This document shows, one piece after another, positions 7,768 through 14,964 of a stretch of DNA of 55,181 bases. Position numbers and translations under genes: made by a program. This DNA is from Photobacterium sanctipauli. Its GTDB lineage: Bacteria; Pseudomonadota; Gammaproteobacteria; Enterobacterales; Vibrionaceae. The notes below the pieces were generated by a model. It was not told the origin of the DNA and searched no databases. It worked only from the letters and a program-made list of their open reading frames with translations. Every line of letters starts with the position of its first letter. Positions within the stretch are counted from its first letter, which is position 1. Where the stretch lies: assembly GCF_003026495.1 (NCBI RefSeq), contig NZ_PYMA01000026.1, positions 1 through 55,181 on the forward strand, read 5' to 3'.

Positions 7768-9090
7768 ATGCTAGTCACTCAAGGTCCACAGTTTAACGGT
7801 AAGGCATCAAAGCGTTTGCACGTAATGGCAAAGCCAATTGGTGCGGCGTGCAATATCGATTGCACTTATTGTTACTACCTGAGCAAACAGGATTTGCTTG
7901 AGTATAAGAAAGGCTGTTCGCCGAAAATGGATGACGAAACATTAGAAACCTATATTCGCCAATACATTGAGGGGCAGAACACGCCTGAGATTATTTTTTC
8001 TTGGCAGGGCGGAGAACCAACCATCCTCGGGTTGGCATATTTCCGAAAAATAGTTGAGCTTCAGAAAAAGTACCAACCCGCTGGGGTGAAGATCGCCAAC
8101 GACCTGCAAACCAACGGCACCTTGCTCAATGATGAGTGGTGTGAGTTTTTGGCACAGCACCAGTTTCTGGTCGGCCTAAGTATTGATGGGCCTGAGTTAC
8201 TGCACAATGCGTATCGTACTAATAAAGCAGGACGTGGAACGTTCAAGCAGGTAATGAAAGCCGTAGATTTACTGCATAAGCACAAGGTGAAATTTGCGAC
8301 CCTGACCTGCGTAAATAACCTGACGAGCAAGAACCCGTTGGATGTTTATCGATTCTTACGTGATGTTGTTAAGTCGCCGCAAATGCAGTTTATTCCCATT
8401 GTTGAACAAAAAACATTCCGCACCACTGCACCTCAAACTTGGCACCCGCAAACCCAGTTGCGTCAGGGCGATAAACGTTTAAACCCGTGGCATAAAAATT
8501 CGGTGGTAGAGCCTTGGTGTACTTCGGCAGAGGCGTGGGGGGATTTTCTGATCGCAGTTTTTGACGAGTGGGTGAATAACGATATTGGCAAGGTATTTGT
8601 TCAGTATTTCGAGGCCAGCGTTGAAACCTGGATGGGGCGGAAAAACCCACTGTGTACTTTGGGTGAGATCTGCGGCAAAGGGCTAGCGATGGAGTCTAAT
8701 GGGGACGTGTTTACTTGCGACCATTATGTTTATCCAGAATACCAAGTGGGCAATATCCATCACCAAAAATTGGATGAGATGGCGTATTCCAGCGAACAGC
8801 AAAAATTTGGTTTTGCCAAATCACGGACTTTAACCTCTCAGTGCCAGCAGTGCGACTACAAATTCGCTTGCTATGGTGAGTGCCCAAAAAACCGGTTTAT
8901 CCGAACCAAAGATGGCGAGCCTGGACTGAATTATTTGTGTGCCGGTTGGAAAAAGTTCTTTAACCATGCAGACAGTACCTTGACTTATATCTTAAGGGCT
9001 ACGGGCCACCCTGTTGCCAATGGCAAATTCCGTGATGGGCTGCTGAAGGCGCATTCGCCTCAGTATTCATACGTTCACAATCGTGCCTAA
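7768..9090 (+). CDS. Anaerobic sulfatase-maturase-like radical SAM enzyme (anSME, SPASM type)
   Basis: 440 residues. The radical SAM cluster motif CNIDCTYC lies at residues 28-35 (CxxxCxxC), preceded by MAKPIGAA as in anSME proteins. The C-terminal SPASM cysteines are present: CTLGEICGKG, DVFTCDHYV, CQQCDYKFACYGECP and a later LNYLC. The ATG 7768 has an AAAGGTGAG ribosome site. Known family chemistry: oxidises Cys or Ser in a C/S-x-P/A-x-R motif to formylglycine, or modifies other peptides in related SPASM enzymes. No protein in this cluster carries an obvious target motif, so the substrate is either encoded elsewhere or is new. It leads a rightward operon with the next two genes. Confidence 0.88.
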   Translation: MLVTQGPQFNGKASKRLHVMAKPIGAACNIDCTYCYYLSKQDLLEYKKGCSPKMDDETLETYIRQYIEGQNTPEIIFSWQGGEPTILGLAYFRKIVELQKKYQPAGVKIANDLQTNGTLLNDEWCEFLAQHQFLVGLSIDGPELLHNAYRTNKAGRGTFKQVMKAVDLLHKHKVKFATLTCVNNLTSKNPLDVYRFLRDVVKSPQMQFIPIVEQKTFRTTAPQTWHPQTQLRQGDKRLNPWHKNSVVEPWCTSAEAWGDFLIAVFDEWVNNDIGKVFVQYFEASVETWMGRKNPLCTLGEICGKGLAMESNGDVFTCDHYVYPEYQVGNIHHQKLDEMAYSSEQQKFGFAKSRTLTSQCQQCDYKFACYGECPKNRFIRTKDGEPGLNYLCAGWKKFFNHADSTLTYILRATGHPVANGKFRDGLLKAHSPQYSYVHNRA

Positions 9091-9105
9091 AGGAGGAAAT
9101 GTGCC

Positions 9106-10230
9106 ATGAAAATGACCTTAGCAAAGGGGCTACTTGTGTCGATTCTTACGGTTTCTGGCGGCATGCTTTTGGGGGGAGTGTCTGCCTTGCCAGCCAGTGC
9201 AACTGAGGTTGTCGATGCTGTTCAAGAGAAAGCGATTCAAGAGAAAACTATTCAAGAGAAAGCTATTCAAGAGAAAACAGGCACTCAAGACAAGCCTGAG
9301 CAGTCACAACAGGTTCAGTCTCAACAAGGCCAGGCCCAACAGCTCCAGCAGTGGGTAATGATTGCCCAAGATAAACGACAGGATGATGCCACAAGGGCAG
9401 AGGCACTCAAGCAGCTTGCACGGTACCCAAATCAAAACAGTCTAGTTGCGGTTGCAAGAGCCCTGGGTGATGAAAGTGCCGTGGTTCGTGAAGCCGCGGT
9501 GGTTGGCGCAGAACCTTATCAGTTCGCCCATCGCTGGCGAATGCTTTCACCCTTGCTTTCCGATAGCGAGCTGCGAGTGAGGCTCACCGCAACCACGAAC
9601 TTGGTGCGTAATTTTGCCGAGATGTCACCTGAGCAACAATCCATGCTCGAAAAGCCTGCAGCTGAGTTGGAGGCGTACCTAGAAGGGAAGAAAGACAGCC
9701 AATCTCAGTTATTGCTAGCGGATGTTTACCGTTGGCAACAACAATGGCAGCCTGCTCAAGCGTTGTATGATTATCTGTTGCTAGAAGATAAAACCAACCC
9801 GCAAATTTGGTTGAGCATGGCTGATAACTACCGCGCCCAAGGCGAGAACGAAGCGGCGAACAAACTGTTGCTGAAAGCGCAGTTTATCCTACCTGACAAT
9901 GCCAATTTATATTACTCACAAGCGCTAACCTTGGTGAGGTTGAACCAGAAAGCCGATGCTGCGACAGCCATACAAAAATCCACCGAACTTGAACCGCGAA
10001 ATAGCTACTTTTGGTACCTGAACGGGGTGCTGCAAGAACCTATTGATATCAAGGTTGCGACCGCATCGTTTGAAAAAGCGTATCAAATCTCGGGCGCCCC
10101 TGAGCAGTTGTACGCCGTGTGCGACATCTATATTCGACATGACCATCAAAATACCAAGGCTTGCCTTGATGAATTGGCTGAAGTCGCACCGCCGTATGTC
10201 ATCGATGAACTGAAATCCAAACAAGGCTAA
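9106..10230 (+). CDS. Periplasmic HEAT/TPR-repeat protein
   Basis: 374 residues with a signal peptide (MKMTLAKGLLVSILTVSGGMLLGGVSA). A Gln/Glu/Lys-rich linker at about 38-82 contains four copies of a five-residue unit (VQEK/AIQEK/TIQEK). A HEAT-like helical stretch (ALGDESAVVREAAVVGA, LSDSELRVRLTA) covers about 90-165, and TPR-like helices about 200-350 (QLLLADVYRWQQQWQPAQALY, QIWLSMADNYRAQGENEAA). It has a perfect AGGAGG ribosome site 9 bases before ATG 9106 and follows the maturase gene by 15 bases. Probably a protein-interaction scaffold for the cluster; no enzymatic motif seen. The composite fits periplasmic factors that accompany phosphatase or sulfatase loci, but no specific family was recognised. 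Confidence 0.8.
   Translation: MKMTLAKGLLVSILTVSGGMLLGGVSALPASATEVVDAVQEKAIQEKTIQEKAIQEKTGTQDKPEQSQQVQSQQGQAQQLQQWVMIAQDKRQDDATRAEALKQLARYPNQNSLVAVARALGDESAVVREAAVVGAEPYQFAHRWRMLSPLLSDSELRVRLTATTNLVRNFAEMSPEQQSMLEKPAAELEAYLEGKKDSQSQLLLADVYRWQQQWQPAQALYDYLLLEDKTNPQIWLSMADNYRAQGENEAANKLLLKAQFILPDNANLYYSQALTLVRLNQKADAATAIQKSTELEPRNSYFWYLNGVLQEPIDIKVATASFEKAYQISGAPEQLYAVCDIYIRHDHQNTKACLDELAEVAPPYVIDELKSKQG
9217..9276 (+). repeat. four tandem 15-bp units inside the HEAT/TPR gene
   Basis: Four in-frame copies of a 15-base unit (GCTGTTCAAGAGAAA and variants ending ATTCAAGAGAAA) encode (A/T)(V/I)QEK repeats. Copy-number change would lengthen or shorten the linker without a frameshift. Confidence 0.85.
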
Positions 10231-10269
10231 TTAGCCTTATTTTCCCCTAAAGAGTAATTGAGAGAGTAT

Positions 10270-11448
10270 ATGCGACCATCAAAAGTAGCGCTGGCCGTTG
10301 TGTCAGTGTTTTCCCTGTCGGCACAGGCAAGTGGTATTTTTCTACAGGAAGCAGTAACCGCCAATGCAGGGGCAGCTGGCGCGGGTGACGGTGTTTATAC
10401 CGATTCGGCCGCGGCGATGTGGACGAACCCCGCGACGATGAGTGGGATGGGAGAGAGCCTTACGACATTTAATGTTTTGGGCTTTGATCTCGAAATGAAA
10501 TACACCGATAAAGATGGGCAAGCGGATGGTAAAGCCCATTCGGTATTACCGTCATTTGGTGCATTTCACGCCCATCAAATTACCGACGATCTTCATATTG
10601 GCTTAGCGTTAGGGGCTGTCGGCGGATCTAGCCTTGCTTATGGTGATCAATGGGCGGGGGCACCTGTTCTTGATGAAATTACCTTAACTGCGATGCAGTT
10701 CAATCCAGCATTAAGTTACCGATTGAACGACCAATGGTCGGTTGGGGCGGGGCTGCAATTTAGTTGGGCGGCGTTGCAGCAATCAAGCAAGCGATTGGAT
10801 GTTAAGCAAGATACCGATTGGGCGTTTGGTGCCAATGTTGGGGTAATGTACCAGCACAATCCTAAGTTGGTCGTCAGTGCGAGTTATCGAACAAAGTTGG
10901 AACATGAGTTTGATACACGCGTATCGGGCCCGACCGAAATTGGGGTGATCAATCGTCTTCAAACTGATCTTAGTCTACCAGCCCTTGCCGATATCAGCGC
11001 CAGTTACGCTTATAGCGACAAGCTGAACTTGTTGGCATCTGTTCAGTGGCATCGTTGGAGTGAGTGGGATAAAACGGTAATGAACTTTACTCCTGATACC
11101 GATCTTGGGTTGGGGCGTGACGGGGTGACGATAGATAGGGATTGGGACGATGTATGGAAGTTCGCCTTGGGGACGGATTATCAGCTAAACAGCAAATGGC
11201 GCCTAAAGGCAGGATTATCATATGAAACGTCGCCACAAGATGATCCAACCAAGCAATGGGTTGATGTCCCAGTTGGTGAGCAATACCGCTATTCGGTTGG
11301 TGCCTCAACCAAGTGGGATGGTATCACCGTTGATATGTTCTACGAATATGCCGATTTAGGTGAGGTTGATATTGAACGGCAGAAGGTGGGGCTAAACGGC
11401 ACCTTTGATGGCAGGATGCACTTTGTTGGCCTTAGCTTTACGTATTAA
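10270..11448 (+). CDS. FadL/OmpP1/TodX-family outer-membrane transporter
   Basis: 392 residues from ATG 10270, which has GAGAGAG just upstream; an in-frame TTG at 10258 is the alternative. Signal peptide MRPSKVALAVVSVFSLSAQA, then the FadL hallmark SGIFLQEAVTANAGAAGAGDGVYTDSAAAMWTNPATMSGM (the N-terminal plug with the NPA motif), alternating beta-strands and a terminal aromatic strand (MHFVGLSFTY). FadL homologues move hydrophobic molecules such as long-chain fatty acids or aromatics across the outer membrane. It is the last gene of the operon with the radical SAM protein, so its cargo may be linked to that cluster. Ends at a terminator. Confidence 0.88.
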   Translation: MRPSKVALAVVSVFSLSAQASGIFLQEAVTANAGAAGAGDGVYTDSAAAMWTNPATMSGMGESLTTFNVLGFDLEMKYTDKDGQADGKAHSVLPSFGAFHAHQITDDLHIGLALGAVGGSSLAYGDQWAGAPVLDEITLTAMQFNPALSYRLNDQWSVGAGLQFSWAALQQSSKRLDVKQDTDWAFGANVGVMYQHNPKLVVSASYRTKLEHEFDTRVSGPTEIGVINRLQTDLSLPALADISASYAYSDKLNLLASVQWHRWSEWDKTVMNFTPDTDLGLGRDGVTIDRDWDDVWKFALGTDYQLNSKWRLKAGLSYETSPQDDPTKQWVDVPVGEQYRYSVGASTKWDGITVDMFYEYADLGEVDIERQKVGLNGTFDGRMHFVGLSFTY

Positions 11449-11483
11449 CTGAGCTTTACGTACTAACCCTTGTTTGAGGTATG

Positions 11484-11511
11484 AAAAAGCCCTGAATTTC
11501 AGGGCCTTTTT
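11484..11511. terminator. bidirectional terminator between fadL-like and menB
   Basis: AAAAAGCCCTGAA pairs with TTCAGGGCCTTTTT around a very short loop, with T runs on both strands. It is shared by the convergent FadL-like and menB genes. Confidence 0.85.
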
Positions 11512-11527
11512 ATCGCAATTTGGCAGG

Positions 11528-12424
11528 TTAGTAGTGCCAAGGGAAGCGGCTGAAGTCTTGGTCACGTTTTTCTAGGAACGCGTCACGGCCTTCTTGGGCT
11601 TCGTCTGTGCCGTAGGCTAGGCGAGTTGCTTCACCGGCAAATAGCTGCTGGCCAACCAAGCCATCGTCAGGCAAGTTAAAGCCGTATTTCAACATACGCA
11701 TTGCTGTTGGCGACTTGCTGTTGATTTCTTTCGCCCAACGCAGTGCTTCGTCTTCAAGCTCAAAGTGATCAACCACTTTGTTAACCATACCCATTTCGTA
11801 AGCTTCTTGTGCGCTGTAGTCGAAGCCACAGAAGAAGATTTCACGGGCACGCTTTTGACCAATCATTTTCGCCAGGTATGCAGAGCCGTAGCCTGAATCG
11901 AATGAAGCCACATCAGGGTCGGTTTGCTTAAATACCGCATGCTCTTTTGATGCTAGCGTCAGATCACAAACAACATGAAGGCTATGACCACCACCAACAG
12001 CCCAGCCTGGCACAACAGCGATAACCACTTTTGGCATAAAGCGGATCATACGCTGAACTTCAAGAATGTGTAGGCGACCCATGCGGGCAACATCTGCTTT
12101 ACCGGCTTCTTCACCTTCGTACTTGTAGCCATCTTTACCGCGAATACGCTGATCTCCACCTGATGAGAATGACCATTGGCCTTTCTTCGATGGGCCGTTA
12201 CCGGTTAGCAGTACGCAACCAACATCTGACCACTGGCGTGCGTGATCAAGTGCGGTGAAAAGCTCATCAACCGTTTTAGGACGGAACGCGTTTAAGCAGT
12301 CAGGGCGGTCAATAGCAATACGTACCGTGCCCTGATCTTTGGCGCGGTGGTATGTGATGTCTTCAAAATCGAAGCCTGGAACAGCTTCCCATAATTCTGG
12401 GTTAAAGGTTGTTTTGTCGGTCAT
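11528..12424 (-). CDS. menB: 1,4-dihydroxy-2-naphthoyl-CoA synthase (MenB)
   Basis: Start placed at ATG 12424 (298 residues); the reading frame stays open upstream to 12538 but that extension has no family similarity. Crotonase fold with MenB-specific stretches: GTVRIAIDRPDCLNAFRP, SFSSGGDQRIRGKDGYKYEG, VVPGWAVGGGHSLHVVCDL (oxyanion hole and the glycine-rich HxL loop), FKQTDPDVASFDSGYGSAYLA and a terminal FSRFPWHY. It cyclises o-succinylbenzoyl-CoA in menaquinone synthesis. The gene stands alone here, not in a men operon, and the longer-form sequence resembles the type of MenB that needs no bicarbonate; a second, operon-borne copy elsewhere is possible. Confidence 0.92.
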   Translation of the reverse strand: MTDKTTFNPELWEAVPGFDFEDITYHRAKDQGTVRIAIDRPDCLNAFRPKTVDELFTALDHARQWSDVGCVLLTGNGPSKKGQWSFSSGGDQRIRGKDGYKYEGEEAGKADVARMGRLHILEVQRMIRFMPKVVIAVVPGWAVGGGHSLHVVCDLTLASKEHAVFKQTDPDVASFDSGYGSAYLAKMIGQKRAREIFFCGFDYSAQEAYEMGMVNKVVDHFELEDEALRWAKEINSKSPTAMRMLKYGFNLPDDGLVGQQLFAGEATRLAYGTDEAQEGRDAFLEKRDQDFSRFPWHY

Positions 12425-12744
12425 GTTGAAAATAGCCTCAACGAATAGATGACATAAGGCTAGGGAGTTAAAGAAAAAAGTCAAATTTTGAGTGAAAAAG
12501 TGGTGATATAAATAGCGAATTGGAAGCTGACTGTTCATCGACTGTACAACTCATCAATGACCCTGTTCAAACATAAGTTAACGAAGGTATAGCGCTGTAT
12601 AAATGATACTGAATAATTAGCTATTTGTTATTGAGTTAATTATCAAATGCTAATCAATTTGAATTTCAATACCTCTATACTCTGTTGCTATTGAGTAAGA
12701 GCGTTGAGCGCAGGATGTGCGATGCTGAAACATAGGATGTAGTA

Positions 12745-12969
12745 GTGGCAGATTTATTAGATGGTTATTTTTTTCGTCGAAAGGCTATCAAGCGAAAAGC
12801 TCAGGGATTACTTGATATTGTGAGCTGCAAAATTGTTCTGGTTGAGTATAGAGGTCACAAAATACTTGGCCATATTGACCATCCCGAAGATTACCAAGTG
12901 TGTTTAAACGGACAAAGTATTAAAGGTTCAATAATTAAATTGCAAAATATTATTAAGCAATGTCATTAG
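12745..12969 (+). CDS. small hypothetical protein
   Basis: 74 residues from GTG 12745 with AGGAT about 6 bases upstream; an upstream ATG (12722) runs straight into a stop. Basic N-terminus (FFRRKAIKRKAQGLLD), then a short beta-like segment (CKIVLVEYRGHKILGHIDHPEDYQVCLNG). No family recognised. It could be a small regulator or a nonfunctional frame; the good ribosome site and an isolated terminator-like hairpin farther on (13188-13214) favour a real transcript. Confidence 0.45.
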   Translation: MADLLDGYFFRRKAIKRKAQGLLDIVSCKIVLVEYRGHKILGHIDHPEDYQVCLNGQSIKGSIIKLQNIIKQCH

Positions 12970-12991
12970 GTTAAATTCAATTATAAGTATT

Positions 12992-13069
12992 TCAAGGATG
13001 AAGGGCTTTTCAATTTAACTAAATAACAAGGATGTAAGTTTGGTTGCATTACATTCCTTCATCTTTGAC
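12992..13069. repeat. nested imperfect inverted repeat
   Basis: TCAAGGATGAAGG (12992-13004) pairs with CCTTCATCTTTGA (13057-13069) at 12 of 13 positions. Inside it, AAGGATGTAA pairs with TTACATTCCTT. The whole could fold as a long hairpin. The 290-base stretch between the small ORF and marC otherwise holds only this element and the terminator at 13188. Confidence 0.5.
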
Positions 13070-13187
13070 CTCATTTGCATGGGAAATTCCATTCGAGTGC
13101 GCTTACGTTCTGTACTTTTCTGTATTGAGCATCCAAAACCTCCTCCGCTTAGTTTAGGCTGAAGACTCCAAAATTAAGCTTTGCACT

Positions 13188-13214
13188 CACCCGCCGAAAG
13201 GCGGGTCTTTTTTT
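13188..13214 (+). terminator. Rho-independent terminator
   Basis: ACCCGCC-GAAA-GGCGGGT followed by eight or so T residues on the + strand. The nearest rightward gene is the small ORF ending at 12969, so an unannotated short transcript between may also end here. Confidence 0.88.
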
Positions 13215-13259
13215 ATTTGTGATTGATGGCGTAGTTTGTGGGGGCGTGCATGGCATCTT

Positions 13260-13901
13260 TCATGGCGTAGTACTCTGAAATAGTTCATAAGCATCATGAA
13301 CCCCTTGAATTAGCATTTGCATACCAATAACGGTAAGAATGAGTCCCATCAATCGGGTAGTAATATTTATGCCGCTTTCTCCGATTTTGTCGATAATCTT
13401 AGGGCCGAATAAAAAGCAAACAAAGGTGATGAGGCATAACAGGGCAAATGCCGCAATTGTCACAAGTATGTTCAGTACGCCGCCAGCCGCTGAATAATTC
13501 ATCGCGGTAGCAATAGTACCGGGACCGGCGAGGATAGGCAGTGCTAAAGGGGAAATCGCAATATCTTTGTCTTCAGCTTCATCACTGCTTGGAGTATGAG
13601 AGTGAAGCTTTGAAGAGCTTCCCTGCAACATGTGGTAGCCAACCAAAAACACCAAGATGCCGCCAGATAAACGTAGCGCCGGTAATGTAATACCAAAGAC
13701 TTCGAAGATCCCTTTTCCCAATAGGCAAAATGCCGCAATGATAATGAAAGCGGTCATCAACGCCTTAAAAGCCGTTTTTTTCCGCTGTTGTTCTGTTTCT
13801 TCACCTGTCATGCCAACAAACACAGCGGTATTGGCGATGGGGTTCATCATGGCGAAAAAGCCCATAAAAACGGTAACAGCGGTGGTGGCGAGATCGTGCA
13901 T
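13260..13901 (-). CDS. MarC-family integral membrane protein
   Basis: 213 residues, about six hydrophobic segments, with family signatures FMGFFAMMNPIANTAVFVGMT at the N-terminus and ALPILAGPGTIATAM in the middle, and a final TRLMGLILTVIGMQMLIQGV. The central hydrophilic loop (SSSKLHSHTPSSDEAEDKD) divides two three-helix halves. MarC/UPF0056 proteins are inner-membrane proteins; the original link to multiple antibiotic resistance was not upheld and their transport substrate is not settled. Single gene; no partner visible. Confidence 0.9.
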   Translation of the reverse strand: MHDLATTAVTVFMGFFAMMNPIANTAVFVGMTGEETEQQRKKTAFKALMTAFIIIAAFCLLGKGIFEVFGITLPALRLSGGILVFLVGYHMLQGSSSKLHSHTPSSDEAEDKDIAISPLALPILAGPGTIATAMNYSAAGGVLNILVTIAAFALLCLITFVCFLFGPKIIDKIGESGINITTRLMGLILTVIGMQMLIQGVHDAYELFQSTTP

Positions 13902-13990
13902 AATTGGTTTTCAAGTTAGGTATCAATGTTATAACCATAGTTGTTGACGAAATAAAGGCAGCATGAATGATGGAATAAATTAGAACACCT

Positions 13991-14668
13991 CTAGTTAGTG
14001 ACTTTACGGCGACAAACGAACCCAATAAGGCCAGATAAAAATAAGGCTATGGTTACGGGCTCTGAGACCTGAGCTTCGGCTGCTGGTGAATAGGCCGTAA
14101 TCAGGCGTGCCCAATCTCCTGGTGAACTTGCTGTCCAGTTAATACTAGCGCTATCACCATCGAATACCGTGGTGTCTTTCTTTTCTATTCCGCGTAAATT
14201 GAAGTCATTGTAATTAATATTCGGAAGAGCAAGTTGGTCGTCACTGTCAAACAAGTTTTGATCTGAAGTGATAAAGGCGAATATTTGAGAATCAAGCACA
14301 ATTGATGCGTTAATTTGTCCTCGGCCGTTCGGGTCCCACTGAACATAGTGACTTGAAACAATGGTTCCAGCCTTGATGAAATACCCACTATTACCCGCAT
14401 CTTCAATAAATGAGGCGGTCGGGTCAAAGACACGATCGACCTTCAAGTCTTCAACAAGTACATGGTTTTGTACTTCGTCCCAGGCAACCAGCTTGTTATT
14501 GTTTGGATTTGGCGAGATCACATTAGCTGGGGAGTTTGTGATTTCACAGGTTACAGCAGGGCCGTTTTTCGCGGTACCGGAGCAATTTTCTATACTTACG
14601 AGCGTTGCTTGGGCTGAAAGGCTGACGGTTGCTAATAAACCAATGGCGATTGAGATGGATTTTTTCAT
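13991..14668 (-). CDS. secreted protein with PEP-CTERM-like (SEP variant) C-terminus
   Basis: 225 residues with signal peptide MKKSISIAIGLLATVSLSAQA. The C-terminus reads VSEPVTIALFLSGLIGFVCRRKVTN: a PEP-like tripeptide (here SEP), a hydrophobic helix and a basic end. This is the tripartite sorting signal that exosortase cleaves at the inner membrane. The middle is a beta-rich region of unknown function with one likely disulphide (NCSGTAKNGPAVTCEI). Exosortase is not in this window. A second protein with a canonical VPEP signal lies at 39347-40105. Confidence 0.75.
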   Translation of the reverse strand: MKKSISIAIGLLATVSLSAQATLVSIENCSGTAKNGPAVTCEITNSPANVISPNPNNNKLVAWDEVQNHVLVEDLKVDRVFDPTASFIEDAGNSGYFIKAGTIVSSHYVQWDPNGRGQINASIVLDSQIFAFITSDQNLFDSDDQLALPNINYNDFNLRGIEKKDTTVFDGDSASINWTASSPGDWARLITAYSPAAEAQVSEPVTIALFLSGLIGFVCRRKVTN

Positions 14669-14964
14669 GGTTAGGCCTTAGTCGGGAAAATGAGTGATAT
14701 ATTTCTCTTTTACAAGAACTAGACCAACATTTACGCGCTTGCGCTATACACCTGAAAAGGTTGAAGTATCTGTGTTTTGTGGACTTTGAGTGAGCAAATG
14801 GTGAGGCACAATCGCCAAGACCGTCTTAAATTGGTTGGTAATTTCAGGTTTTAAGCCATTATCGTTTGCAAATTGCATTTTGGAAATCAAATGCAGCTTG
14901 AGTCATGACAGAGCCAGTATTAATTGTCACAATAAGCATTCTCGCAATAACCGATTGATAAACC

